NCBI RefSeq assembly: GCF_900129365.1
Contig: NZ_FQVM01000009.1
Location: 30,345-94,344, forward strand
Direction: 5' to 3'
Origin: Clostridium fallax
GTDB taxonomy: Bacteria; Bacillota; Clostridia; Clostridiales; Clostridiaceae
Length of the DNA stretch: 64,000 nt
Shown here: positions 35,151 through 44,749 of the stretch, piece after piece
How positions within the stretch are numbered: the first letter of the stretch is position 1
Layout of the letters: each line of letters begins with the position of its first letter
Translations under genes and position numbers: made by a program
Notes under the pieces: model-generated
Database searches by the model: none
Told to the model about the DNA's origin: nothing
The model's input: the letters and a program-made list of their open reading frames with translations, nothing else

Positions 35151-36305
35151 CTATATAAATTCTTTTATATTTGTAATTTTATTATTTTCAATATACACTC
35201 TAGCAGTTCTCCTTCCAATAGCGCATAAACATTCATAATTGATAGTTCCTAAAATTTTTGCCATATCATCAGCATTGAATTTACACTTACTATCTTCTCC
35301 TAAAATTATAACTTCTTGTCCAACTTTAACATCTTTAATGGCTGTAACATCTATCATGCACTGATCCATACATACTCTACCTATTACTGGTGCTAATTTT
35401 CCATTTACAATCATATAACCTTTTCCAGATAACTCTCTAAAGTATCCATCTGCATATCCTACTGGAATAGTTGCTATTACTGTTTTTTTATTGGTTTTAT
35501 AGGTTCTTCCATAACCTATATATTCATTAGGTTCTACAGTTTTTAAATAAAGTATTTTACATTTCCAAGTTAAAACTGGCTTTAAATTTATATCTCTTTT
35601 TACATAATTAGAAGGATAATATCCATATTGAATAATTCCAGGTCTTACATAATCATAATAAGACTCTGGTACATCTGTTATAGCAGCACTATTAGCAATA
35701 TTAAGTTTTAATTTTTTATTAGTTCCTTCTAAAATTCTTTCTTTAAAAAGATTAAATTCTTTTAGTTGCTTTTCTACATAGTCTTTATCTACTCCATCTG
35801 CATCAGAAAAATGAGAGAATAAACTTACTATTTCTAAGCCTTTCATATTTAAAATGTTTTTTATTTCTTCTATGCTTTTATCGCTAATCCTAAAACCTAT
35901 TCTTCCCATTCCTGTATCTATACCAATATGTGCTTTTATAGTTTTACCAATAGATAATGCCTTCTCATTTAACTTTTCAGCAAAGTCATAAGTAACTATA
36001 GAAGGTGATATATTGTACTCTATTATCTTATTTATAGCTTTATTTTCTAAAGATCCAAGTACCATTACATCGATATCTATATTATTTTTTCTAAGTTCTA
36101 TTGCTTCCATTAAATTAGCTACAGCTACAGTTTTCACCCCATATTTTATCAATTGATTGGTTATTTCTACTGCTCCATGACCATATCCATTAGCCTTTAC
36201 AATACCTATTATTTCACTGCCTTCACAACTTCTTTTAATTTGCTGTATATTATATTTTAAATTATCTAAATTAATTTCTGCCCAAAGGGGGTGGTATAAG
36301 TCCAT
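35151..36305 (-). CDS. alr: Alanine racemase
   Basis: Interconverts L- and D-alanine for peptidoglycan, and in spore formers also affects germination. The PLP lysine is Lys37 in GIVKANGYGHG; the catalytic Tyr lies in EYIGYGRTYKT, near residue 270, after a DGYFRELSG-containing barrel/beta-domain junction; VCMDQCMIDVT is the typical C-terminal part. Length 384. GGAGATGAAAT precedes the ATG. It is divergent from the XRE-cupin gene; whether that regulator controls alr is not shown. Confidence 0.96.
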   Translation of the reverse strand: MDLYHPLWAEINLDNLKYNIQQIKRSCEGSEIIGIVKANGYGHGAVEITNQLIKYGVKTVAVANLMEAIELRKNNIDIDVMVLGSLENKAINKIIEYNISPSIVTYDFAEKLNEKALSIGKTIKAHIGIDTGMGRIGFRISDKSIEEIKNILNMKGLEIVSLFSHFSDADGVDKDYVEKQLKEFNLFKERILEGTNKKLKLNIANSAAITDVPESYYDYVRPGIIQYGYYPSNYVKRDINLKPVLTWKCKILYLKTVEPNEYIGYGRTYKTNKKTVIATIPVGYADGYFRELSGKGYMIVNGKLAPVIGRVCMDQCMIDVTAIKDVKVGQEVIILGEDSKCKFNADDMAKILGTINYECLCAIGRRTARVYIENNKITNIKEFI

Positions 36306-36410
36306 ATAAAAATTTCATCTCCTTCAAATATTCAATATATTATATTGTATTTTTGTATGTTATAACGTATATTATACATATAGATTATATTTTTTACAAC
36401 TTAAAAATCA

Positions 36411-36439
36411 TTGTTTTAAAAAAATAATTTATGTAAAAT
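36411..36439 (+). promoter_or_regulatory. Likely promoter of the XRE-cupin regulator gene
   Basis: TTGTTT (36411-36416) and TAAAAT (36434-36439) are 17 bases apart, with the ATG 33 bases beyond. The fit to the sigma-A consensus is fair. Confidence 0.45.
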
Positions 36440-36471
36440 AATTATATAAATCAATTAAGGAGCTATAAAAT

Positions 36472-37026
36472 ATGAATGATATATCACCTATAGTAGGTAA
36501 AAACTTAAAAAAAATTAGAACCAAAAGAGGTCTTAGTTTAGATGAAACCTCAAAACTTACAAAAGTAAGTAAAGCAATGCTTGGTCAAATAGAACGAGGA
36601 GATTCTAATCCTACCATTTCTACCTTATGGAAAATTTCTACAGGTTTAAAATTATCCTTTTCCTCTTTTGTAGAAGATTCGGAGGAAAAATTTAATATAA
36701 TATCTCAAGACTCTATTTCTCCTCTTGAAGAAGATGATGGACGTATGAAACTATATCCTATTTTTCCTTTTGATATAAATAAGGGCTTTGAAATTTTTAC
36801 AATAGAGCTTGAACCTAAATGCAACCATTTTTCCACTGCTCATAATGAAGGAGTGGAAGAATATATAATAGTAACAGAGGGTACTCTTAACCTTACTCTT
36901 AATAATAATATATTTAATATGGAAAAAGGCTCTTCCATAAAATTCAAAGGTGATATACCTCATAGCTATAAAAATCTTTCTTCCCAAAAAGTAATTTTTC
37001 AAAATATAATAATTTATAATAAATAA
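36472..37026 (+). CDS. XRE-family regulator with C-terminal cupin domain
   Basis: A 184-residue transcription factor. Residues 9-63 are a lambda-repressor-like helix-turn-helix (KNLKKIRTKRGLSLDETSKL, then SKAMLGQIERGDSNPTISTL); residues 110-180 are a small cupin barrel (HNEGVEEYIIVTEGTLNL and KGDIPHSYKNL), the likely effector-binding part. This two-domain layout is common in regulators of amino-acid, polyamine or antibiotic-related genes. AAGGAGCTAT precedes the ATG. Adjacent to and divergent from alr; its targets are unknown. Confidence 0.92.
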   Translation: MNDISPIVGKNLKKIRTKRGLSLDETSKLTKVSKAMLGQIERGDSNPTISTLWKISTGLKLSFSSFVEDSEEKFNIISQDSISPLEEDDGRMKLYPIFPFDINKGFEIFTIELEPKCNHFSTAHNEGVEEYIIVTEGTLNLTLNNNIFNMEKGSSIKFKGDIPHSYKNLSSQKVIFQNIIIYNK

Positions 37027-37064
37027 AAGTCTCTGCATCATTTTTAGGTGCAGAGACTTTTATT
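37022..37064. terminator. Strong bidirectional terminator
   Basis: AATAAAAGTCTCTGCA pairs with its complement over an 11-base loop between convergent genes. Confidence 0.85.
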
Positions 37065-37066
37065 TA

Positions 37067-37939
37067 TTATACTCTTTTTTTATTTTTTATATTTCCCAAT
37101 ACAAAAGAATTCATATCATTAATCTCTTCTTCCTTAGGTTCTCTTCCTAATTTATTAAAAAATGAATCTTTACATATATTTATATCTATACTTTCTTCTA
37201 CTATATCTCCTACAGTTTTTAAATAATTAAAAAACTCTTTTATTTCCTTATTACTATACATATTGTGATGAGAAGGTATGTAATAATTACTTTTGTATTT
37301 ATTTATTTTTTCCATCATAGGATATAATTTTTCCCTACTATAACTCCATTCCCCATGATACATATCTAGATAAAGACTATCTCCTAAAAACAATACTTTT
37401 TCTTCTGGTATATATACTATTGAAGAATCCTTAGAATGATCTCCTCCTATAAGCTCAACTATACAATTACTTTCTCCTAAGTCTATGTTAATCTTTTTAT
37501 CAAAAACTATATCTGCGCTTTCTAATTTTATGTTTTCTCTTTCCTTAGGCATTTCTAACTTTATATTCTCACTGCAAAATTCAATCTCTTCCCCATTTTT
37601 TACTCTTTCATCAATTGAATTATCATCCCATTTTAAGGTTTTCATCCACTTTATTTTTTCATTAGTTAGATTATTTGCTATAACTGTACATCCTGTTATT
37701 TTTTTCATTGTTGAAATTCCAAAAACATGATCCCAATGCCAGTGAGTAATCAATAAATATTTTATTTTAGGTAATTTAAGTCTTTCAACTTCTTTTAAAA
37801 ATTCCATTGTATGATTATAAGAGTTCCCACTATCTATTACCACGCTATAATTATCTCCACATACTAATCCTAGTACTGGTCTATCACCTTTTTCTACATA
37901 ATCCATATAGTATACTCTATCAGTTAACTTTTTAAGCAT
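37067..37939 (-). CDS. Metallo-beta-lactamase fold hydrolase
   Basis: A 290-residue MBL-fold protein. The metal-binding HxHxDH is present as HWHWDH in LLITHWHWDHVFG; further ligands are His in GGDHSKDSS, Asp in VLFLGDSLY and His in IPSHHNMY. The C-terminal 50 residues are a charged helical extension. The substrate cannot be told from sequence: it may be a lactamase-like, thioesterase-like or phosphodiesterase-type enzyme. AGGAGTAG lies slightly far from the ATG. Single gene convergent with the XRE-cupin gene. Confidence 0.88.
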   Translation of the reverse strand: MLKKLTDRVYYMDYVEKGDRPVLGLVCGDNYSVVIDSGNSYNHTMEFLKEVERLKLPKIKYLLITHWHWDHVFGISTMKKITGCTVIANNLTNEKIKWMKTLKWDDNSIDERVKNGEEIEFCSENIKLEMPKERENIKLESADIVFDKKINIDLGESNCIVELIGGDHSKDSSIVYIPEEKVLFLGDSLYLDMYHGEWSYSREKLYPMMEKINKYKSNYYIPSHHNMYSNKEIKEFFNYLKTVGDIVEESIDINICKDSFFNKLGREPKEEEINDMNSFVLGNIKNKKRV

Positions 37940-38107
37940 ATATTTTTTCTACTCCTTTATTACTAAATAAATTTTTTTAAATACTAATACTAAATAAAAT
38001 CTATTTTATACTATTAAACCTCTTAGCATTTTATATTAATTTTAAAATCTTTATTAGCTTTTGTAAACATTTAAATAAAAGTATTATTCTATACTTTTCT
38101 AAAGTAA

Positions 38108-38156
38108 AAAAAATAAGATATATATAGTATAAATTACTATAGATATCTTATTTTTT
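38108..38156. terminator. Terminator after the hem operon
   Basis: AAATAAGATAT pairs with ATATCTTATTT, with an inner TATAGTA/TACTATA stem; T- and A-rich flanks on both strands. It is directly after the hemL stop. The 220-base gap 37940-38159 contains this hairpin and the MBL gene promoter region. Confidence 0.8.
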
Positions 38157-38159
38157 ATT

Positions 38160-39431
38160 TTATAATTCTAATTCTTTTAAAGCATCTAAATATTTATCTA
38201 TATCTTCTTCATTATGAGATGCACTTAAGAACATAGTTTCAAATTGTGATGGTGGTAAATGTATTCCCTTTTTTAACATATGCTTAAAGTATTTATTAAA
38301 GTTATCCACATTACAGCTCATTACATCTTCATAAGTGTTAATTTCTTTTTTGTCTGTAAAGAATACTGTAATCATAGAACCACATCTATTAACTACTATT
38401 GGGAAATCTCTTTCTTCTTTTATCTTATTTACTCCATCTTCTAATTTTTTACCTAAAAATTCTAGTTTTTCATATATATCTTTATTATTATTAAGCTTTG
38501 TAAGAGTTGCAAGACCAGCAGCTACTACTAAAGGATTTCCGCTCATAGTTCCTGCTTGATATACATCTCCTATAGGTGCTAATCTTTCCATTATTTCTTT
38601 TTTTCCACCATAAGCACCGCAAGGAAGTCCTCCACCTATTATCTTTGCATAAGTAACTAAATCAGGCTCTACATCATATAAGCCTCTTGCACCTTTATAG
38701 CTAACTCTAAATCCACACATAACTTCATCAAAAATAAGTACAGCTCCATACTTGTCGCAAAGAGTTCTTATTTCTTTAAGCCATTCTTTATTTGCTTTTA
38801 TAACTCCCATATTTCCTGCTATAGGTTCAAGAATTACTGCCGCAATATTTTCTCCTTCAGCTTTAAATAATTCTCTTATATTTTCTATATCATTATATTT
38901 TGCAAGCAATGTATTTTTAATGTGATCTTCTGGAACTCCTTTAGACCCAGGTATTCCAGTAGTTAAAACTCCTGAGCCTGCTGCAACTAAAAATCCATCA
39001 TAATGTCCATGATAGCATCCTATCATTTTTACTATTTTATCTTTTCCTGTATAACCTCTTGCAAGTCTTACAGCACTCATTGTAGCTTCTGTACCTGAGT
39101 TAACCATTCTTATCATATCTATATCTACTGTCTCGCATATATATTTTGCAAGTTCTAACTCTTCATAAGTAGGAGCTCCAAAAGCTAAAGCTTTTTCTGC
39201 TTCATTTTTTATAGCCTCTACTGTTTCTTTATTGCAATGTCCTAAAATCATAGGACCCCAAGCACAAACAAAATCTAAGTACTTATTTCCTTCTACATCA
39301 TATATGTAAGCGCCTTTTCCTTCTTTTATAATTGGAGGATCTATATCTAACCCTTTATATGCTCTAACTGGGCTATTTACTCCACCAGGCATAAATTTTG
39401 AAGACTCTTTAAAAACTTCACTATTTAACAT
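38160..39431 (-). CDS. hemL: Glutamate-1-semialdehyde 2,1-aminomutase
   Basis: PLP enzyme that turns glutamate-1-semialdehyde into 5-aminolevulinate, the second step of the C5 pathway. The PLP lysine is Lys263 in VTYAKIIGGGLP; the pyridoxal-contacting DEV is at 235-237; NSGTEATMSAVRLAR binds the phosphate. I chose the ATG at 39431, whose first base is the last base of the hemB stop (TAATG overlap) and which has AAAGGAGG just upstream, giving 423 residues; a longer in-frame start upstream lies within hemB. Last gene of the operon. Confidence 0.97.
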   Translation of the reverse strand: MLNSEVFKESSKFMPGGVNSPVRAYKGLDIDPPIIKEGKGAYIYDVEGNKYLDFVCAWGPMILGHCNKETVEAIKNEAEKALAFGAPTYEELELAKYICETVDIDMIRMVNSGTEATMSAVRLARGYTGKDKIVKMIGCYHGHYDGFLVAAGSGVLTTGIPGSKGVPEDHIKNTLLAKYNDIENIRELFKAEGENIAAVILEPIAGNMGVIKANKEWLKEIRTLCDKYGAVLIFDEVMCGFRVSYKGARGLYDVEPDLVTYAKIIGGGLPCGAYGGKKEIMERLAPIGDVYQAGTMSGNPLVVAAGLATLTKLNNNKDIYEKLEFLGKKLEDGVNKIKEERDFPIVVNRCGSMITVFFTDKKEINTYEDVMSCNVDNFNKYFKHMLKKGIHLPPSQFETMFLSASHNEEDIDKYLDALKELEL

Positions 39432-40402
39432 TATTCTTCCTCCTTTAACCATCTTGCTACATCTAAAGCAAAGTAAGTTATTATAAGGTCTGCTCCTGCT
39501 CTTTTCATTGATAAAAGCATTTCCATTGTAATAGCTTTTTCATCTATTAATCCCATTTTACCTGCCGCTTTTACCATAGCATACTCACCACTTACATTAT
39601 AAACTGCCATTGGGGCATTAAATCTTTCCTTTGCAGCCTTAACTACATCTAAATAAGAAAGAGCTGGCTTTACCATAACTATGTCTGCTCCCTCTTCTAA
39701 ATCCTGAGCAATTTCTCTTAATCCTTCATTTCCGTTAGCTGGATCCATTTGATATTGCTTTCTATTTCCAAAGCTTGGAGCTGAATTTGCAGCTTCTCTA
39801 AATGGGCCATAAAAAGCTGAAGCATATTTTGCACTATATGCCATTATAGATACTTCCTTAAATCCATTCTCATCTAAAGCATCTCTTATAGCTCTTACTC
39901 TTCCATCCATCATATCTGAAGGTGCTATCATATCTGCTCCTGCTTTAGCATGAGATACAGCTATTTTAGATAAGAATTTTAAAGTCTCATCATTATCTAC
40001 ATAATGGCCATGTAATATTCCACAATGTCCATGGTCTGTATATTCGCACATACAAACATCTGTTATAACCACTAAATTTTCATTTAATTCTTTTATTTTT
40101 CTTATAGCTTTTTGAACTATTCCATTATCATTAAAAGCTTCACTTCCACAAGCATCCTTTTTATCTGGTATACCAAATAAAATAACTGATTTTATTCCTA
40201 GTTTAGTTATTTCTTCTATTATTTCTGGTAATCTATCTATTGAATAATGATAGTTTCTCTCTAAAGAAGAAATTTCTTTTTTTATTCCAGTACCTTCCAC
40301 AACAAAAAGAGGATATATAAGATCATTTAAAGAAAGAGTTGTTTCTCTAACTAAATCTCTAATCCCTTCACTTACTCTTAATCTTCTGCTTCTTTTAAGC
40401 AT
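39431..40402 (-). CDS. hemB: Delta-aminolevulinic acid dehydratase (porphobilinogen synthase)
   Basis: Condenses two 5-aminolevulinate molecules to porphobilinogen. The zinc-type Cys triad is present (Cys117, Cys119 and Cys127 in VCMCEYTDHGHCG), as are the Schiff-base lysines Lys192 (SAKYASAFYGP) and Lys245 (VMVKPALSY). The ATG at 40402 overlaps the end of cobA-hemD by eight bases and uses GGGGTGAT inside that gene as its ribosome site, implying translational coupling. 323 residues. Confidence 0.97.
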   Translation of the reverse strand: MLKRSRRLRVSEGIRDLVRETTLSLNDLIYPLFVVEGTGIKKEISSLERNYHYSIDRLPEIIEEITKLGIKSVILFGIPDKKDACGSEAFNDNGIVQKAIRKIKELNENLVVITDVCMCEYTDHGHCGILHGHYVDNDETLKFLSKIAVSHAKAGADMIAPSDMMDGRVRAIRDALDENGFKEVSIMAYSAKYASAFYGPFREAANSAPSFGNRKQYQMDPANGNEGLREIAQDLEEGADIVMVKPALSYLDVVKAAKERFNAPMAVYNVSGEYAMVKAAGKMGLIDEKAITMEMLLSMKRAGADLIITYFALDVARWLKEEE

Positions 40403-41870
40403 TATTATCACCCCATAATTCTTTAACTTTATCTATTAAACCATCAATACTATGTTCTTTGCAAACCACAGCATCTATTCCATTAGCTTGCAGTTCTTTT
40501 AAAGTAACAGGTCCAATGGCTATATTCTTCTTATTTAAAAAAGCATCTTTTCCTAAAAGCTTCACCATATTTTTTACTGTTGATGGACTCGTAAAAATAA
40601 CTCCATTTATTCTTTCAAACTGGCTTAAATCTCCGCCTTCACCTAATACTGTATCATAAATAGAAACCTTATGTACAGTTGCACCTTTTTCTTCTAACTT
40701 AGATTTTAATAAATCCCTTGAAGCTGAAGAACATGGTATTAAAATTTTATCTTCTTTATTTATTGCAGGTTCTAAAACTTTTAAAAGTCCCTCTCCTACA
40801 AATTCTTTTGCTTCATAGCTTGGAACTATACCCCTACTTCTTAGTGCTTTAGATGTAGCCTTTCCTACTGATGCAAATTTTCCCTTTATATTTCTTATAT
40901 CATAATTATTTTCCATTAAATAATCAAAGAATATATTAACTCCATTAACAGATGTTAATACAATATAGTCATATTCTTTTAATGAATCTATATAAGTTTT
41001 TAAATTTTCCTTTGTAGGTTCTATTTTTATTGAATTTATTTCTCTAACTTCAGCTCCTAATTCTTTTAAATCCTCTTTTAAAATAGAGCTTTGTTCTTTA
41101 CCTCTTGTAATACATAAGTTAATACCAAAAAGAGGTTTTCTTTCATACCAATTTAATTTATCATTTAATGTAACTACATCACCTACTATAATTATACAAG
41201 GTGAAGATATGCCAACTTCTCTAACTTTCTCTTCTATAGTTTCTAGTGTACCTATTGCTTTCTTTTGAAGAGCTGTAGTTCCTCTCATTATAACTCCACA
41301 AGGAGTATTTTTACTTTTTCCATTAGCTATTAAATTCTTAACTATCATAGGTAAACTTTTAAAACCCATTAAAAATACTAATGTTTCCGGTAACTTAGCT
41401 AAAGCATCCCATCTATGATTAAGTTCCTTTGCACTTTTACCTGTCATTACATGAAATCCTTGAGATAAGCCTCTATGAGTTATAGGTATTCCTCCATAAT
41501 TTAAAACAGAAATTGCAGATGTAACTCCAGGTATAACTTCAAATTCTATATTTTCATCTAAAAGAGTTAGAGCTTCTTCTCCCCCCCTTCCAAAAACATA
41601 GGGGTCTCCACCTTTTATTCTTCCAACAGTATGCCCTTTTTTAGCTAATTCTACTAGCATATTATTTATTTCATCTTGACTTTTATAATGACATCCAGGT
41701 TCTTTACCACAATAATAAATTTCACAATCTTCATTTAGATAATTTAAAATTCCACTTCCTGCAAGTCTATCATACATAACAGCAGTACATTTTTTAAGTG
41801 CCTTTACTGCTTTTAATGTTATTAAATCTTCATCTCCTGGACCTGCTCCTATTAAATAAACTTTACCCAT
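40395..41870 (-). CDS. cobA-hemD: Fused uroporphyrinogen-III C-methyltransferase / uroporphyrinogen-III synthase
   Basis: Two enzymes in one chain of 491 residues. Residues 1 to about 245 are the SAM-dependent methyltransferase CobA, with VYLIGAGPGDEDLITLKAV, the GRIKGGDPYVFGRGGEE loop and VIPGVTSAISV. Residues 255-491 are HemD, with the loosely conserved pattern ending in FTSPSTVKNM. The protein both closes the tetrapyrrole ring to uroporphyrinogen III and methylates it to precorrin-2, steering flux to siroheme and cobalamin. Such fusions are common in Clostridia. CTAGGAGGATATCT precedes the ATG. Confidence 0.95.
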   Translation of the reverse strand: MGKVYLIGAGPGDEDLITLKAVKALKKCTAVMYDRLAGSGILNYLNEDCEIYYCGKEPGCHYKSQDEINNMLVELAKKGHTVGRIKGGDPYVFGRGGEEALTLLDENIEFEVIPGVTSAISVLNYGGIPITHRGLSQGFHVMTGKSAKELNHRWDALAKLPETLVFLMGFKSLPMIVKNLIANGKSKNTPCGVIMRGTTALQKKAIGTLETIEEKVREVGISSPCIIIVGDVVTLNDKLNWYERKPLFGINLCITRGKEQSSILKEDLKELGAEVREINSIKIEPTKENLKTYIDSLKEYDYIVLTSVNGVNIFFDYLMENNYDIRNIKGKFASVGKATSKALRSRGIVPSYEAKEFVGEGLLKVLEPAINKEDKILIPCSSASRDLLKSKLEEKGATVHKVSIYDTVLGEGGDLSQFERINGVIFTSPSTVKNMVKLLGKDAFLNKKNIAIGPVTLKELQANGIDAVVCKEHSIDGLIDKVKELWGDNNA

Positions 41871-41880
41871 AGATATCCTC

Positions 41881-42753
41881 CTAAGCCTTTAATATTTTTT
41901 CAGCTAGACTTTCACCAAGCATTATATGTTCATCTTTATTTCCTCTAATATCTTTTGTTATAATTCTGTCTCCTACTTGGAATGTTCCAATCATATATAT
42001 ATCATTTCCTTCTAAGATAGAATAAGCTCCTATTAAAGAGTGACATCCACCTTTTAAAGCTTTCATAAAACTTCTTTCACACTCTACTTGTATTCTAACA
42101 TCTTTATTATCTAGGTTTTTAACTATTTTTGCTTCTTCATTATTTTTTAATATCTCAATTGCTAAAGCACCTTGTCCTATAGCTGGAATAAACTTCATAG
42201 GGTCAAAATAGTCTGTAATTATATGATTCATATTTAATCTATTAAGACCTGCTGCTGCAAGTATTATTCCATCTAACTTTTGTTCCTCCATCTTTTTTAA
42301 TCTAGTTTGAACATTTCCCCTTATAGGAACTATTTCTATATCTTTTACTAATTCTTTTAATTGAAGTGCTCTTCTTATACTGCTTGTTCCAATTTTAGCA
42401 CCCTTTTTAATATCTGATATTTTCATTCCTTCTCTAGATATAAAAGCATCCCTAACATCTTCTCTATTAGGTATGGCTCCTATTTCAAAAATATCTTCTA
42501 TTTCATAAGGCACATCCTTCATACTATGAACTGCACAATGAGCTTTTTTTTCAATTAATGCTAATTCAATGTCTTTTACAAATAAGCCTTTTCCACCTAT
42601 TTTATTTAAGGCAACATCTAATCTCTTATCACCCTCTGTTGTAATTAAAAGTTTTTCACCTTCAATACCAAATTGATTTTTCATAAGATTTATAATATGA
42701 TCTGCCTGCACTTGAGCTAAAATACTTTTTCTAGTAGCAACCTTAAAATTCAT
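41881..42753 (-). CDS. hemC: Hydroxymethylbilane synthase (porphobilinogen deaminase)
   Basis: Polymerises four porphobilinogens to hydroxymethylbilane. Cys237 in KGGCHSLIGAY carries the dipyrromethane cofactor; VATRKSILAQVQADHI, HSMKDVP (with the catalytic Asp) and GTSSIRRALQL are all present. The length of 290 residues is a little shorter than the E. coli enzyme but typical. GGAGTGTAGTT precedes the ATG. It begins 12 bases after the upstream dehydrogenase gene. Confidence 0.96.
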   Translation of the reverse strand: MNFKVATRKSILAQVQADHIINLMKNQFGIEGEKLLITTEGDKRLDVALNKIGGKGLFVKDIELALIEKKAHCAVHSMKDVPYEIEDIFEIGAIPNREDVRDAFISREGMKISDIKKGAKIGTSSIRRALQLKELVKDIEIVPIRGNVQTRLKKMEEQKLDGIILAAAGLNRLNMNHIITDYFDPMKFIPAIGQGALAIEILKNNEEAKIVKNLDNKDVRIQVECERSFMKALKGGCHSLIGAYSILEGNDIYMIGTFQVGDRIITKDIRGNKDEHIMLGESLAEKILKA

Positions 42754-42765
42754 AACTACACTCCT

Positions 42766-43416
42766 TTAAAATAAATCATCATAAAACATTTTTAAGATTA
42801 TTTTTCCATATCCCTTATTAAAAAACTCTCTAAAATCATCTTCTAAAAGAAAGTCCATAACTTCCTTAAAAATATCTTTTCCTTTTAATTGATTTCTTAT
42901 TTTTGTAGTAAATTTAACATAGTTTTCTTCACTTAACAGAATTTTTTTTACCTTTTCACTTACTTTCCTTGTAACTCTTGGATTTCCACCTTTAGAATTT
43001 ACGCTGCAAAGCAAACTATCAGTTTCTACCTGAAAAGGAACTATAGCCAATCCATTTTTAAAATCACTACAATCTATATATAATTTATATTTTTCTTTAC
43101 AAGAAAATATTATATTATTTCTCATTAAATCATCATTTATTGCAACTATTACAATATGTTTATCATTTAAAAACTCTTCACTATATTCTCCTAGAGTTTT
43201 AGAAAAATTTTTTTCATATTCTAATAAAGAAAATTCTTCAACAAAATCTATAGATACTACCTCTACATTAAATCCTCTAGAAGTAAAAGCTTTAGCCTTT
43301 ATAAATCCAGCTTTTCCCCCACCTATTATGCCAACATTAATTCTATTTGCAATTAAGGCTAAGGTTCCAAATTCAAAATTATTTACAAAAATATTCTCTT
43401 CATTATTTCCATGCAT
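42766..43416 (-). CDS. Precorrin-2 dehydrogenase-like (siroheme synthase N-terminal type) protein
   Basis: A 216-residue Rossmann-fold protein with VGIIGGGKAGFIKAKAF at about 28-44 as NAD(P)-binding motif and the later SVNSKGGNPRVTRKVSEK of CysG/Met8-type proteins. It should oxidise precorrin-2 to sirohydrochlorin and may also insert iron. The N-terminal extension before the Rossmann motif is somewhat longer than usual. Its ATG lies 34 bases inside the end of hemA, so the two are translationally coupled. The neighbouring siroheme enzyme AsrC supports this role. Confidence 0.82.
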   Translation of the reverse strand: MHGNNEENIFVNNFEFGTLALIANRINVGIIGGGKAGFIKAKAFTSRGFNVEVVSIDFVEEFSLLEYEKNFSKTLGEYSEEFLNDKHIVIVAINDDLMRNNIIFSCKEKYKLYIDCSDFKNGLAIVPFQVETDSLLCSVNSKGGNPRVTRKVSEKVKKILLSEENYVKFTTKIRNQLKGKDIFKEVMDFLLEDDFREFFNKGYGKIILKMFYDDLF

Positions 43417-44582
43417 TCATTTTCCCTACCTTGCATAGCTTCTTCTTTTAAAACTTCTATAGCTCTATTAACATATGCCTTTGCAACACTTTCCATTAAA
43501 GTAGCTGCAAGCTCATCTACATCTTTAGTATTTTTTTTATGTATAAAGCTTTTTATTCTTTCATTTACAATTACATTTTTTTTATCGTTCATATTAGAAA
43601 AAATCGGAAAAACTTTCTTTAACCTTTTCCAATTATTAAATTCTTCTATAAATTCTTTTACTATGTATTTGTTATTATTTATTCTTTGCTCCCTTAATCT
43701 TTTATTTTCATAATCTATTGTGCTTAAAGTATCTACATCGTAAACTTTTATATTATCTCTTTTTTCTAAGGCTTCATCTATATCCCTTGGCACTGCCAAG
43801 TCAAACATACTATAACTTCTATCCTTAGGTATATCCTCCTCTTTAACTACATAATGAGGTGCAGATGTACAAGATATTATTCCATTTACTTCCTTAATAA
43901 CTTCATTTTTTCTACTATAATCAATAAACTCTACTCTCTCATCCCCTAAAGCCTCTATTTTGCTTAAATCCCTAACCAAAATATATACTTTATTTATTCT
44001 ATTACTTTCTAATAAATATTTTAATGTTAATTCACCAATTTCTCCAAATCCAATTACTAAAACCCTAAAACACCCTTCTTCTATTGCTTTTTTTGCTGAA
44101 ATTGAAGATATAGAAACTGGTATCTCATTTAGTTTACAACAACTTCTAAACTTTTTACCACAGGTAATAGCAGTTAAAAATAATTTTTGAAGAACTTCAC
44201 CACAAGCCTTATTTTCTCTTGCTAACTTTAAAGAATCCTTAATTTGTGATAAAATTTGATCTTCTCCTAATATCTTTGAGTGAAAACCACATGCTACTTC
44301 CATCAAGTGCTTTATTGTAGCATCTTCTGATTTTATTGATATATAGTCTTTTAAATTATTATCCCAATTAAAAACTTCAAATATATAATCTAATATATCA
44401 TCTATATTAACATTATCTTTAGGAACTATATAAACTTCTGTTCTATTACAGGTATTTATTATTAAGGATTCCTTAAAATATTCCTTTAATTTTTCAAAGT
44501 ATATGGGATACTTTTTATTAGAAAGTGCAAATTTACTTCTTATTTCTAAGGGTAAATTCTTTTTATAAGATATAAAATACAT
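43383..44582 (-). CDS. hemA: Glutamyl-tRNA reductase
   Basis: First committed step of tetrapyrrole synthesis: reduces glutamyl-tRNA to glutamate-1-semialdehyde using NADPH. The catalytic Cys45 is in NTCNRTEVY; GFHSKILGEDQILSQIKDS follows, then the Rossmann segment VLVIGFGEIGELTL and the C-terminal dimerisation helices. The length of 399 is slightly short for the family. GGATGG precedes the ATG. First gene of the hem operon; a TATAAT at 44629-44624 could be its -10 box, but no good -35 is seen. Confidence 0.96.
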   Translation of the reverse strand: MYFISYKKNLPLEIRSKFALSNKKYPIYFEKLKEYFKESLIINTCNRTEVYIVPKDNVNIDDILDYIFEVFNWDNNLKDYISIKSEDATIKHLMEVACGFHSKILGEDQILSQIKDSLKLARENKACGEVLQKLFLTAITCGKKFRSCCKLNEIPVSISSISAKKAIEEGCFRVLVIGFGEIGELTLKYLLESNRINKVYILVRDLSKIEALGDERVEFIDYSRKNEVIKEVNGIISCTSAPHYVVKEEDIPKDRSYSMFDLAVPRDIDEALEKRDNIKVYDVDTLSTIDYENKRLREQRINNNKYIVKEFIEEFNNWKRLKKVFPIFSNMNDKKNVIVNERIKSFIHKKNTKDVDELAATLMESVAKAYVNRAIEVLKEEAMQGRENECMEIMKRIFL

Positions 44583-44642
44583 ACTTATCCATCCTTAACT
44601 AATTTATTATATAACCATTAATTATTATACATCAAAAAAACT

Positions 44643-44674
44643 AAAAACTCCCTAATAAAATAGAGAGCTTTTAA
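44643..44674 (-). terminator. Probable terminator after asrC
   Basis: AAAACTC-C-CTA pairs imperfectly with TAG-A-GAG-C-TTTT; TTTTTAGTTTTTT follows on the minus strand. It lies about 75 bases after the asrC stop and upstream of the hem operon. Confidence 0.5.
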
Positions 44675-44749
44675 TACTTTTTTACTATGTTGTATATAAA
44701 TTTTTAGTTATATATTCATTGTTATAGAAATAATATTAATTTTATAAAA